DNA of 18,327 bases from a bacterium (lineage in GTDB: Bacteria > UBA9089 > UBA9088): contig JBFLYE010000212.1 of NCBI GenBank assembly GCA_040756715.1, positions 1-18,327 of the forward strand, given 5' to 3'. The notes beneath the pieces are model-generated. The model saw only the letters and a list, made by a program, of their open reading frames with translations, was not told the origin of the DNA and did no database searches. The position numbers and the translations under genes are program-made. Shown here piece after piece: positions 7,659 to 16,010 of the stretch (positions are counted from its first letter, which is position 1; every line of letters starts with the position of its first letter).

Positions 7659-10600
7659 CTTATAATCGCTAAAATCCCCTTTTGTTTATTATTGCCGCTT
7701 TCTGCAAGCCATATATAAATGCCAGATGCTACAGCTTTTCCATCCCTGTTTTTTGTGTCCCATATTGCTCCCTCAAGCTCTCTAACCAATTGGCCGGTTA
7801 AGGTGAATATTTTTATCTTTCCAGAAAATCCAGAAAATGTAATTAAATCTCCCTTGCAGGGGTTGGGATATGGAGATATTTTGGAATCAAGTGGAAATAG
7901 GGTATCAATCCTATAAATTCCAGTTTCTCTTATTTCGGTGCTGACTGTGTTGCTTGCTGTATCAACAGAGGATGCAAGGGGAGAATTTCCTTTGTAAATA
8001 ACAAATGCCTTTTCTATCTCCTGTGAAAATTCATTATTGTATGGAATGGTAAGTTTTGCAGAAAGGCTATCTATTAAAACATCGGGTCTATCTTTTCTCA
8101 CCGCGGTTATTCTCCTTCCTGTCTCAGAAAGCCCTGGAATAGATGAGGGAATTAAAATGTCCTCTACGGTAATCACCAATGGATATTCAATGCTTTTTAG
8201 AATAAGGGTTGTGGGTGAAAATGTAATGGGCAGGCCAATGCTTGTTGTTCCTACCTCCTTTGAGGAAAATCTGGAATTTTCAATTTTTATGGTTTTGGTT
8301 TGAAAGATACCAATGCCCCAGGAATCATAGGGTGTAAGCCTTATGGTTAAGGTTGTTTCTGTCTCTGGGAAATCAAGGCTTGAAGCCCAATAGAACTTGT
8401 AAATACCAGGGGTAAAGGATAAAGATCCATAGGTTGTTGCCTTTGTCCATGTTCCATTAAGGAGATAATCAAAGGAAAGGGATATTGTATCATAATCGGA
8501 ATCCTCAAGCTCAAAAGAGACCTCAATAAGACCAGAATTGGATGAAAGATTAAGGCTTTTTACAATTGGTTGCCTATTTAGATTATCCAATAAGAAGGAG
8601 AGAGAAGAAGCTGTGCCAGCTGCCTTGTCCTTTGGGGTTATTCTAAAATAAACCAGGGTTTTTGTTCCAGGAAGGTCAATATTAGAATTCCATATAAATT
8701 CCTGGTCAATGCCAAAAGAAGAGCCAATTAAATTTTCCTTTGTTCCACCTGAGGCAGAGCTATAATTTACCCCATCAAGTGAATACTCTGGAATAATTGA
8801 TAATGTATCACCGTCTATATCATATAGCTTATATTTTAGGGTAATTGTGGAAACGGCTGTAGTTATAGGAGATAGAACACAGGATGGAGGCGTGTTTGTT
8901 TCCTCCTTCAATAGATATAAATATACAGAGCCATTCCTGTTTCCTAAAACAAAATCCTTCTTTCCATCATTATCCCAATCAGAAATAAAACAAGAAGCAT
9001 TCCCAGAAACAGAGGGAGAAGAAAGAATCCTTCCGTAATCATATAGGGGTAATTGGTCGCTTCCATAATTCAAGAATAGCCATAGATTGCCGTTCCTATC
9101 GCCAACTATTAAATCTGCTTTTCCATTGTTATTATAATCAATAAATGCAGGGGTTGAATTATAAGAAACTTGTATCTCTGTATTTCCTGTTCCCAATAAA
9201 AGCTTTGTCCCTGTAGCAAATGATGGATTCATATCTGTGCCATAATTAAGGTATAGCCTAATGTAGCCATATTCATCACCCACAATCAAATCCTTCTTTC
9301 CATCAAGGTTGTAATCAATCACAATAGGTGATGCCATATTTCCAACATCTAAGTCACTTCCTCCTTGTATCCTTACACCCTTCTCTAGAATACCTTCAAT
9401 ATTTTTAAAATAATAAACATAGCCAAACCTATCTCCTACAAGCAAATCTTTACTTCCATCGTTGTCATAATCACAAACAAAAGGCAGAGAAAATCCTTCT
9501 ACCTTAAGGTCTTTCATTACTTGCGTTGATGTAGATTCCCTTGCTTGAAGCCTTGAATATGAGGTAAAAATAGGGTTTTGGTCTGTTCCAGAATTAAGGA
9601 ATAGATAGACATATCCAAATTCATCTCCAATTAAAAGGTCTTTCTTATAATCATTGTTCCAATCACAAACGCAGGGCGTAGAATATGCTCCTATATCAAT
9701 GTTTTTCCCTTGTATGGTAATAGGAATAAGGTTTGTCTTTGTTGTATTGTCAACCGAGAATGGGCTTGTTTTGTAAGATTGCCCTTGATTTGTTCCATCG
9801 CTTGGCGTTATCTGAAAGACAATATTATAGATTCCTTGTCCTAGATCAGCATAAGCATCCCAGACAAAGATATGGGATACACCAATAGGAGAAGAAGAAA
9901 GACCTATTTTCCCCTCTCCACCATCAGCCGATGTTGCATCAATCCAATTGGTATTATCCTTTGAAAATTTAACATCAATTAAGCAAGTGTCAGAATCATC
10001 ATCCCTTAAGGTATATGAGATGTTTATATTCCCAGATTGTGTTTGAAGGGGTGTATTTACCACAACAGATGGTGCTAGATTTAAAATGCTTGATAGGCAA
10101 ACAAATATTGTTCCATCCTTTCCACCAACTATAAGGTCAGATGAACCATTGTTATCCCAGTCAGAGATTGCAGGGCTTGAATTATCATTTGCCTTTATAT
10201 CATCGCCATTTGAAAACTTTATTCTTTCCTTTGTATTAAAGACAGGAATTTTATCACTTCCTGAGTTTATAAATAGATACATCTCCCCATAGCCTGTGCC
10301 AATTATTATGTCCTTCTTATAATCCCTATTGAAATCTATGATAGCTGGGCTTGTATCCTTTTCGTGGTCAAGGGGAATCTGCATTGTGGTAGGAGCTGCA
10401 AAAACAGGGTTTATATCAGAGCCTATATTTAAAAATAGCCTTATCTCTCCAGATTGACAACCTGCGATAATGTCCTTTTTCCCATCATTATCCCAATCAA
10501 GGATACAGGGCGTTGCATTATAGCCTAGTGTATATGATGTAGCATATGTTCCCTTTTGAAATATAGGGGCATCGTCTGTGTTTATATTTATGAATACATT

Positions 10601-11851
10601 TATATTCCCATATTTATCGCCGACAACAAGGTCTTTCTTTCCATCGTTATTCCAATCTATGGGATAAGGTGCGGAATTATACCCTACATCCAGGTCCTCG
10701 GTTTGCGTTCCCGATGTCATTGAGAAGAAAAATCCATCTGTAAAAATAGGATTATTGTCATTTCCAGAATTGAGGAAAAGCCTCACCTTTCCCAGGGAAT
10801 CACCGATTACTAAATCCTTCTTTCCATCATTGTTCCAGTCTATAACCTGGGGCTTTGAATATTCTCCAATATCTATAAATTCCGGGTCTCCGTCTATCTT
10901 TTGTATTGTATTGAATTCGGGTGGTTCAGAGGCTTGGTATTTTGTATTCAAAAAGAGGTATATTGTTCCATCGCCTGCTCCCACAAGCATATCATATCCA
11001 CCCTCATTATTCCAATTGCAGATAAATGGTGAGCCGTAGAATCCAACATCTATTTCTTTGTTTGCAACCTTTGCCCTTTCTTTAAAGATAAAGTTTGGAA
11101 TAAATGTTCCTGTCCCTGTTTGTGTTCCTGGGGTAAAGATATGGGTATTTCCAAATATATCACCAACAATCAGGTCTTTCTTTCCATCGTCATTCCAATC
11201 AATCATTACCGGCTTTGCATTCTGTGAGACATCAAGGGTGGCACTTCCTACCAATGTCTTTGTTCCCGCAGAAAGGATGGGAGAATCTGGCCTTCCAATA
11301 TTTCTAAAAAACCAGACATAGCCAGCCTCATCTCCCACCAAAAGGTCAAGTAAGCCATCCTCATCTACATCAAAGGCGTAGGGAGAGGCATTTGGTAGAT
11401 AGATTGATTTATTATCTGCCTTTAGCTTCTCAAGGACAGTATATGTGGGAGGCATTCCCTCGATTACCTCGTTCATAGCCTTTGCAAACCAAACATTTCC
11501 CCCTCCATCTCCAATTAGCAAATCCAAGTCCTTTGCATTGTCCCATTGGCAGACAATGGGTGAGCTATATCCTCCCTCCAGCTTGATTTCTCCTGTATCT
11601 ACAGTAATCCTTTTCCCATTTTCAAAGGATGGGTTGTAATCCGTCCCAATATTTTTATAAAATAAAATGTATCCCTCCTTATTTCCCAGTATCAAATCTT
11701 TCTTGTTGTCGTGGTCAAAATCAATAACATATATAGAGGCATTCTCACCTACATCCAAAACCTCTTTGGTTATATATTGCTTTCCCAGAAATACCAAAGA
11801 TGAGCAGAATCCTAGATTAAAGAAAAAAAGGAAAAACAAAAATTTTTTCAT
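7655..11851 (-). CDS. Secreted FG-GAP/VCBS repeat protein with T9SS-type C-terminal domain
   Basis: About 1,398 residues. A signal peptide (MKKFLFFLFFFNLGFCSS) leads into ten FG-GAP/VCBS repeats (about 45-590), then an Ig-like segment (about 593-705). Five more repeats (about 720-983) and two further Ig-like segments (about 987-1192) follow. A beta-rich linker runs to about 1315, and a C-terminal domain (about 1325-1398) carries PYPNPCKGD, a KIKIFTLTGQLVREL strand pair and SGIYIW. Each repeat centres on DWNNDGKKDLIVGD, a calcium-loop pattern typical of beta-propellers. The C-terminal domain matches T9SS type A/FlgD-like sorting domains, so the protein is probably exported to the cell surface. 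GTG at 11854 is in frame, but ATG at 11851 is preferred; a TATATT box ends 5 bases before the ATG. The downstream PorV-like gene overlaps by 4 bases. Confidence 0.87.
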   Translation of the reverse strand: MKKFLFFLFFFNLGFCSSLVFLGKQYITKEVLDVGENASIYVIDFDHDNKKDLILGNKEGYILFYKNIGTDYNPSFENGKRITVDTGEIKLEGGYSSPIVCQWDNAKDLDLLIGDGGGNVWFAKAMNEVIEGMPPTYTVLEKLKADNKSIYLPNASPYAFDVDEDGLLDLLVGDEAGYVWFFRNIGRPDSPILSAGTKTLVGSATLDVSQNAKPVMIDWNDDGKKDLIVGDIFGNTHIFTPGTQTGTGTFIPNFIFKERAKVANKEIDVGFYGSPFICNWNNEGGYDMLVGAGDGTIYLFLNTKYQASEPPEFNTIQKIDGDPEFIDIGEYSKPQVIDWNNDGKKDLVIGDSLGKVRLFLNSGNDNNPIFTDGFFFSMTSGTQTEDLDVGYNSAPYPIDWNNDGKKDLVVGDKYGNINVFININTDDAPIFQKGTYATSYTLGYNATPCILDWDNDGKKDIIAGCQSGEIRLFLNIGSDINPVFAAPTTMQIPLDHEKDTSPAIIDFNRDYKKDIIIGTGYGEMYLFINSGSDKIPVFNTKERIKFSNGDDIKANDNSSPAISDWDNNGSSDLIVGGKDGTIFVCLSSILNLAPSVVVNTPLQTQSGNINISYTLRDDDSDTCLIDVKFSKDNTNWIDATSADGGEGKIGLSSSPIGVSHIFVWDAYADLGQGIYNIVFQITPSDGTNQGQSYKTSPFSVDNTTKTNLIPITIQGKNIDIGAYSTPCVCDWNNDYKKDLLIGDEFGYVYLFLNSGTDQNPIFTSYSRLQARESTSTQVMKDLKVEGFSLPFVCDYDNDGSKDLLVGDRFGYVYYFKNIEGILEKGVRIQGGSDLDVGNMASPIVIDYNLDGKKDLIVGDEYGYIRLYLNYGTDMNPSFATGTKLLLGTGNTEIQVSYNSTPAFIDYNNNGKADLIVGDRNGNLWLFLNYGSDQLPLYDYGRILSSPSVSGNASCFISDWDNDGKKDFVLGNRNGSVYLYLLKEETNTPPSCVLSPITTAVSTITLKYKLYDIDGDTLSIIPEYSLDGVNYSSASGGTKENLIGSSFGIDQEFIWNSNIDLPGTKTLVYFRITPKDKAAGTASSLSFLLDNLNRQPIVKSLNLSSNSGLIEVSFELEDSDYDTISLSFDYLLNGTWTKATTYGSLSFTPGIYKFYWASSLDFPETETTLTIRLTPYDSWGIGIFQTKTIKIENSRFSSKEVGTTSIGLPITFSPTTLILKSIEYPLVITVEDILIPSSIPGLSETGRRITAVRKDRPDVLIDSLSAKLTIPYNNEFSQEIEKAFVIYKGNSPLASSVDTASNTVSTEIRETGIYRIDTLFPLDSKISPYPNPCKGDLITFSGFSGKIKIFTLTGQLVRELEGAIWDTKNRDGKAVASGIYIWLAESGNNKQKGILAIIR
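8906..11725 (-). repeat. Internal DNA repeats encoding 15 FG-GAP units
   Basis: Fifteen units, about 120-200 bases apart, each contain a near-identical core. On the plus strand these read like TTTCCATCATTATCCCAATC and variants (for example near 8961, 10477, 10639, 10819 and 11179). They encode DWDNDGKKD. Ten units are at 10085-11725 and five at 8906-9697, with an Ig-like segment between. The low divergence of the core suggests duplication or exchange among units. Confidence 0.8.
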
Positions 11852-11984
11852 CACCTAATATATCGGTATTTTTATTGAAATGCTTAAGAAAAATTTTATG
11901 GGTTTAGCTTTTCTTTTGTTACACCACCTGAACGCTTAGCTAATGCTATTGCCTGTGCTATACCTTAAATATAGAAAAAGCCAA

Positions 11985-12020
11985 GGTTAAACAAAAAGGG
12001 AAGGATCTCTCCTTCCCTTT
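11985..12020 (-). terminator. Intrinsic terminator of the porin-like gene
   Basis: AAAGGGAAGGA (11995-12005) pairs perfectly with TCCTTCCCTTT (12010-12020) around a 4-base loop, an 11-bp stem. Read on the minus strand it is followed by a T-rich run (TTTTTGTTT, including the stem's last bases). It lies 23 bases past the stop of the porin-like gene. The rest of the 188-base gap (11855-12042) shows no gene; it must hold the FG-GAP operon promoter. Confidence 0.85.
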
Positions 12021-12042
12021 GTCTTAAAAACCCTAACCTCCC

Positions 12043-13290
12043 TTAAAACTTGGTTAAAAGCTCACCCCTTATCATAGTTGCAGCGTCGGAACCATTGATG
12101 AGATCCCCCGGGGAAAATCTTGCATAGGTTCCTGTTATGCTTGTTGCCTCAGAGTATTTGTAGGAACAAGAAAGGTCAAGCTCGCTTCCTAAGTTTGTTT
12201 TTCCACCCCTCTTTTCTGCGGTTGAGAAGCTGGTATAGGAGATGCCCAAGGTAATGTTATCAATTGCCTCTGGGGTTATCTGGGCATTGATGTTTATGTC
12301 CTTTCTTCCATTTACTGTTGTTAAATCTACACCTCCTGCAGGAGTAAATATAACAGCTCTCTGATCGTCAACCAATGCGGCATAGTAGTCAAGGTTAGGG
12401 GCAATTCCGGTATAGCTTTTTGCATCTGCTGTGGCTCCTTCGGTTCCCGACATCTTAAGGTAGCTTCCCTCAAGAGAGAGCCTGCCTAGCCCTTCAACCT
12501 CTGTGGTATAGCCAAGGCATACCCGATAGGCATGTGCATCCCTGTCGGTTGGGGTTCCACCCACTTGCTTTGCATACTCGGCTGAGTAATTAAGGGTTGA
12601 GGCAATATCAAGTGAGCCAGAAACCTTTCCACCTATGACATTGTTCTTGTCAGTCTTATCTTTTACTGGATCATGGATAGTTTTTCTATACCCATAGCCG
12701 GCAAGGTCAATGCCACCCAATAGGTCAAGAGGGATTGAGCCATTTAAACCCTGGATATCGGTGTCAGTATCATCATTAGCACCATCCTCTCTTGCTTTTG
12801 CACAAATCGCGCTTAAGGATAGGTTTCCCAGCTTCGCACTAGCCTTTTTGGCATCAATGGCATCATACCATAAGACGAGCTCTCTGTTTAGCTCTCCAAT
12901 CCCCTGCCTTCCTAAGGAAAGGTCAACCAGAGCCGCCACATCGTCAATGGTAAGGTAGGCATGGCGAAGGTTAGTGTCCCACTGAACTCCCTCAACAGTA
13001 TTAAAACCCCATCTTGCCCACTCACTTCCTTTATCTGGCTTCTCTAAGCAGATATGGGCACCTACGCCATCGGATAGCTCACTCTCTAACCATACCCTTA
13101 CTCTGTGCTTCACATGGGAATCCTTGTCGTCATTATTCCCTGCCGCGTCGGTATTCTTAAAATCTGTGGCATTGTTTATCTCCTCTCCCCTTACCCTGAT
13201 CTCTCCCTTTACATCAACCTTTGGCATCTTTGCCAAAACTGGTAGGGCAATTATCATTATTGCCCCAAAACTTAATAAGGCTTTTTTCAT
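12043..13290 (-). CDS. Porin-like outer-membrane beta-barrel protein
   Basis: The 415-residue protein starts with a clean signal peptide (MKKALLSFGAIMIIALPVLA, cut before KMPK) and a KVDVKGEIRVRGEE first strand. It continues as alternating amphipathic strands (HRVRVWLESEL, LRHAYLTID, VDLSLGRQGIG, LSLEGSYLKM, NITLGISYTSF, SITGTYARF) and ends in ELLTKF. A terminal Phe is the usual barrel-assembly signal. The style is that of alginate-export/OprB-like diffusion porins, but the substrate cannot be told. Its Shine-Dalgarno sequence AGGAGG, 8 bases before the ATG, is the best in the window. The promoter is strong, the leader is long and the terminator is strong, all suggesting high expression. G+C in several 60-base blocks I counted is about 37-55%, generally above the neighbouring genes, consistent with codon selection. 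Confidence 0.85.
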   Translation of the reverse strand: MKKALLSFGAIMIIALPVLAKMPKVDVKGEIRVRGEEINNATDFKNTDAAGNNDDKDSHVKHRVRVWLESELSDGVGAHICLEKPDKGSEWARWGFNTVEGVQWDTNLRHAYLTIDDVAALVDLSLGRQGIGELNRELVLWYDAIDAKKASAKLGNLSLSAICAKAREDGANDDTDTDIQGLNGSIPLDLLGGIDLAGYGYRKTIHDPVKDKTDKNNVIGGKVSGSLDIASTLNYSAEYAKQVGGTPTDRDAHAYRVCLGYTTEVEGLGRLSLEGSYLKMSGTEGATADAKSYTGIAPNLDYYAALVDDQRAVIFTPAGGVDLTTVNGRKDININAQITPEAIDNITLGISYTSFSTAEKRGGKTNLGSELDLSCSYKYSEATSITGTYARFSPGDLINGSDAATMIRGELLTKF

Positions 13291-13413
13291 CCTTTTTACC
13301 TCCTAATTATAAATTTCCTGCTTTCACAGGTAATATCTTTTTCTAATATATAAGCCCCTGCTTTTTAAAAAGCATCACCTCCCTTTCAGCCAAGTTTGGG
13401 GCTAAAAATAATA
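13291..13413 (-). promoter_or_regulatory. Structured 5' leader of the porin-like gene
   Basis: The predicted transcript leader of about 120 nt folds in several parts. GGGGCT (13398-13403) is complementary to AGCCCC (13353-13358), closing a 51-base domain. Inside it is an extended Shine-Dalgarno-like run (minus-strand GGGAGGTGA, 13383-13375) and a perfect 16-bp palindrome (13359-13374). Next comes a 5-bp hairpin with a GAAA loop (13317-13330), then the real AGGAGG (13302-13307). I recognise no known riboswitch class. A role in translation control or mRNA stability is inference. Confidence 0.45.
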
Positions 13414-13419
13414 TTATAT

Positions 13420-13449
13420 ATTTTACATAATAAATTAAACTTATGTCAA
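13420..13449 (-). promoter_or_regulatory. Strong sigma-70 promoter of the porin-like gene
   Basis: On the minus strand a perfect TTGACA (plus 13444-13449) is followed after 18 bases by TAAAAT (13420-13425, 5 of 6). The flanks are very AT-rich, as in strong promoters. Predicted start is near 13413. An additional TATAAT lies 2 bases further downstream on the same strand. Confidence 0.75.
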
Positions 13450-13482
13450 GTGTAATTTTAAGAATTTTTTCTCTTAAATATT

Positions 13483-14913
13483 TTAGGTATCCAATTTCTC
13501 TATTCTTTGAGCAAGGGATAGGATCTTTCCTTCACAAAGGTAAGAACCTATGATTTGAAGCCCAATGGGTAGATTGTCCTTTGTTTTTCCATAAGGGATA
13601 GAAATAGACGGGTATCCTGTGAGGTTGCTTGAAACCGTGAGTATATCTGAAAGATACATTGATAAAGGGTCTTCTGTTTTTTCTCCTATCTTAAATGGAG
13701 GTGTAGGAGAGGTCGGCGTGATAAGGAGGGAAACCTTTGAAAATGCCCGATCAAAATCCCTTTTTATAAGGCTTCTAACCTTTTGTGCCTTAAGGTAATA
13801 GGCATCATAATAGCCAGATGATAGGGCATATGTCCCAAGGATTATCCTCCGCTTTGCCTCATCGCCAAATCCTTTACTCCTTGTCTTTCTATACATTCCA
13901 AAGAGGCTTTTATCTTCCTCCCTTAAGCCATATTGGACACCATCGAACCTTGCTAGATTTGATGATGCCTCAGAGCAAGCAATGATATAATAAACAGGGA
14001 TAGCATATTGAGAGTGAGGAAGGGATACCTCAACTATCTCTACATTTAATGAGGAAAGCTTCTTGCAGGCATTCATTGTCGCCTCCTTTACCTCACAGTT
14101 AACCCCTTCAAGGTATTCTTTTGGAATGCCAATTTTCATTCCCGATATATCTTTTTCCAAGAAACTCGTATAGTCAATCTTCGGCTGTTTGATAGATGTT
14201 TCATCATTCTCATCAAACCCAGAAATGGTATTTAATAAAATTGCACAATCCCTTACATCCTTTGTTAAAGGACCAATCTGGTCAAGGCTTGAGGCAAAGG
14301 CAATAAGACCATACCTTGAGACAAGGCCATAGGTTGGTTTTAAACCTACAACACCGCAGAATGAGGCTGGTTGCCTTATTGAGCCACCGGTATCCGAGCC
14401 TAATGAAAGAATAGCTTCACAGCTTGCCACAGATGCGGCAGAGCCACCCGATGAGCCACCAGGGACATAGTCAAGGTTATGTGGATTTCTGGTAGGACCA
14501 AAGCAAGAATGCTCGCAAGATGAACCAAAGGCAAATTCATCCATATTTGTCTTTCCAATAATTATAGCTCCAGCATCTTTTAGCCTTGTAATTACCGTTG
14601 CATCATAAGGGGGGATAAACCCTTGAAGGATATGAGAGGCACAGGTCGTTTGTAAACCTTTTGTGCAAATATTGTCTTTTATGGATATGGGAATTCCAGA
14701 AAGGGGAGAAATTGGCTCATTCTTTGCAATTTTCTCATCAATTGCTTTGGCTTTTTCAATTGCTTTCTCAAATGTCCTTGTAATAAATGCATTTATCTTT
14801 GGCTCTTCTTCCTCTATTCTTTTAATGCAAGACAAAACAACATCAATTGCCTTTATTTCTTTTTTCTTAAACAAGCGATGAATCTCATAAGATGTAAGAT
14901 TATAGATTTCCAT
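13483..14913 (-). CDS. gatA: Glutamyl-tRNA(Gln)/aspartyl-tRNA(Asn) amidotransferase subunit A
   Basis: The 476-residue protein is an amidase-signature enzyme matching GatA along its length. In the GatCAB complex it releases ammonia from glutamine for conversion of Glu-tRNA(Gln) (or Asp-tRNA(Asn)) to the amidated form. The Ser-cisSer-Lys triad is intact: Lys79 (PISIKDN), Ser154 (PGGSSGGS) and Ser178 (DTGGSIR), the same positions as I recall for Staphylococcus aureus GatA. The start at 14913 ([15 protein letters not shown]) is the normal GatA N-terminus. A longer reading to 15030 would add 39 residues and run into the divergent ribD. gatB and gatC are not in the window. A TATAAT-like box ends 9 bases before the ATG and no Shine-Dalgarno sequence is seen. 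Confidence 0.95.
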   Translation of the reverse strand: MEIYNLTSYEIHRLFKKKEIKAIDVVLSCIKRIEEEEPKINAFITRTFEKAIEKAKAIDEKIAKNEPISPLSGIPISIKDNICTKGLQTTCASHILQGFIPPYDATVITRLKDAGAIIIGKTNMDEFAFGSSCEHSCFGPTRNPHNLDYVPGGSSGGSAASVASCEAILSLGSDTGGSIRQPASFCGVVGLKPTYGLVSRYGLIAFASSLDQIGPLTKDVRDCAILLNTISGFDENDETSIKQPKIDYTSFLEKDISGMKIGIPKEYLEGVNCEVKEATMNACKKLSSLNVEIVEVSLPHSQYAIPVYYIIACSEASSNLARFDGVQYGLREEDKSLFGMYRKTRSKGFGDEAKRRIILGTYALSSGYYDAYYLKAQKVRSLIKRDFDRAFSKVSLLITPTSPTPPFKIGEKTEDPLSMYLSDILTVSSNLTGYPSISIPYGKTKDNLPIGLQIIGSYLCEGKILSLAQRIEKLDT

Positions 14914-14922
14914 TCTTGAAAT

Positions 14923-14932
14923 ATTATATAAT
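14923..14932. promoter_or_regulatory. Overlapping divergent -10 boxes of gatA and ribD
   Basis: In the 28-base gap the plus strand holds TATAAT (14927-14932) for ribD and the minus strand holds TATAAT (14923-14928) for gatA, sharing two bases. Each ends 9 bases before its start codon. The -35 boxes would lie inside the opposite gene's first codons and are weak. Only one of the two could be occupied at a time. Confidence 0.4.
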
Positions 14933-14941
14933 CTTCTTAAG

Positions 14942-15997
14942 ATGGATGACATCTTTTTAAAGAGGGCTTTTTTGCTTGCCAAGAGGGGATTGGGAAAAAC
15001 AAGCCCAAATCCTATGGTAGGATGTGTCATTGTAAAGAAAGGAAGGATAATAGGTGAGGGCTATCATAAAAAGGCAGGCTTTCCGCATGCAGAGATTATC
15101 GCATTAAAAAAGGCAGGGAAAAATGCAAGAGAAGCAACATTGTATGTTAACCTTGAGCCCTGCTCACACTATGGAAGGACACCACCCTGCACAGATGCAA
15201 TAATTAAGGCAGGAATAAAAAGGGTTGTTGCATCAACCCTTGATCCAAACCCAATTGTAAAGGGAAAGGAAATATTGGAAAAAGGGGGAATAAAGGTTGA
15301 TATTGGGCTATTAAAGGATGAGGGAGAGCATCTTAATGAGGTCTATTTTAAGTATATAAAAACAGGGATGCCATTTGTTATGCTTAAAGTAGGAATGAGC
15401 CTGGATGGGAAAATTACAATAGAGCACCAGGGCACCAGGGCACCAGAGCACCAGAATAGGTGGATAACAAGTGAGGCGTCAAGGAGGATGGTTCATCGAT
15501 TAAGGTCTTATGTGGATGGGATTATGGTGGGAAAGGGAACAATTATTAAGGATAACCCCTATCTTACCACAAGGCTTGTCAAAGGAAAATCGCCGATGAG
15601 AATAATTGTCACAACAGATGGAAAGATTCCAGCAGAGGCAAATGTATTTGGGAAAAAGGAAGAGCTAATCATTGCAAGCACAAAGCAACCTCCTTCTGAG
15701 ATTGCAAAAAAGGCAGAGGTGCTCATTGTAAAAGAGGAAAATGGCTTGGTTTCTCTTCCTGACCTTCTTTTAAAGCTTGGCAAAATGGGCATTACCTCCA
15801 TCCTTCTTGAGGGAGGACAAAGGCTAGTAACATCATTTTTGAATAGATGCCTTATAGATAAGGCAATATTCTTTATCTCTTTGAAGCTCATTGGCGATTC
15901 TGGTCTTTCCCTTTTGGGAAATATTTCTCCTCTTAAGCTTAAAAACATAAAGACAAAGCGGATTTCAGATGATATTATGTTAGAGGGATATTTGTGA
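14942..15997 (+). CDS. ribD: Riboflavin biosynthesis bifunctional deaminase/reductase RibD
   Basis: This 351-residue two-domain enzyme catalyses the second and third steps of riboflavin synthesis: deamination of the pyrimidine intermediate, then NADPH-dependent reduction of its ribosyl side chain. The deaminase domain (1-145) has the zinc site His49-Ala-Glu51 and Cys74/Cys83 in [11 protein letters not shown], plus TSPNPMVG (20-27). The reductase domain (146-351) shows [24 protein letters not shown] and LEGGQRL. Between DGKI and WITS it carries about 7 extra residues compared with Bacillus RibG, and this stretch ([12 protein letters not shown], 161-172) is encoded by an 8-bp tandem repeat. No FMN riboswitch fits in the 28-base upstream gap. 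It heads an operon with the glycosyltransferase 10 bases downstream. Confidence 0.95.
   Translation: MDDIFLKRAFLLAKRGLGKTSPNPMVGCVIVKKGRIIGEGYHKKAGFPHAEIIALKKAGKNAREATLYVNLEPCSHYGRTPPCTDAIIKAGIKRVVASTLDPNPIVKGKEILEKGGIKVDIGLLKDEGEHLNEVYFKYIKTGMPFVMLKVGMSLDGKITIEHQGTRAPEHQNRWITSEASRRMVHRLRSYVDGIMVGKGTIIKDNPYLTTRLVKGKSPMRIIVTTDGKIPAEANVFGKKEELIIASTKQPPSEIAKKAEVLIVKEENGLVSLPDLLLKLGKMGITSILLEGGQRLVTSFLNRCLIDKAIFFISLKLIGDSGLSLLGNISPLKLKNIKTKRISDDIMLEGYL
15423..15454. repeat. 8-bp tandem repeat inserted in ribD
   Basis: Four contiguous 8-mers, AGCACCAG, GGCACCAG, GGCACCAG and AGCACCAG, fill 15423-15454. They encode most of the extra [12 protein letters not shown] loop of RibD, leaving the frame intact. 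The same unit family occurs at 7576-7626. Confidence 0.85.
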
Positions 15998-16010
15998 TTT
16001 AGGATTTATG
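15990..16010 (+). repeat. 7-bp repeat across the ribD-glycosyltransferase junction
   Basis: ATTTGTG (15990-15996), ATTTAGG (15997-16003) and ATTTATG (16004-16010) are in tandem. They contain the ribD stop codon and end in the ATG of the next gene. The family matches the heptamers at 4263-4291. Confidence 0.6.

Noticed and set aside
8906-11725. Regularly spaced near-identical DNA repeats resembling a CRISPR array
   Set aside because: The units are 120-200 bases apart, in one open frame, and encode FG-GAP calcium loops.
7719-11858. Multiple plus-strand ORFs across the FG-GAP gene
   Set aside because: All are short shadows of the repeated minus-strand codons and show the same recurring low-information peptides.
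13343-13375. Ten-codon leader ORF starting ATG at 13375 (minus)
   Set aside because: Only 2 bases separate the ATG from GGAGG, too close for normal initiation, so it is mentioned but not called as a gene.
13373-13389. Plus strand reads like the 3' end of 16S rRNA (ATCACCTCC)
   Set aside because: It is simply the complement of a Shine-Dalgarno-like run in the porin leader; no other rRNA sequence is present.
14914-14941. FMN riboswitch upstream of ribD
   Set aside because: The gap is only 28 bases, far too short for the aptamer.
14914-15030. Longer N-terminus for gatA
   Set aside because: It would add 39 residues unlike GatA and overlap the divergent ribD start; the triad spacing fits the start at 14913.
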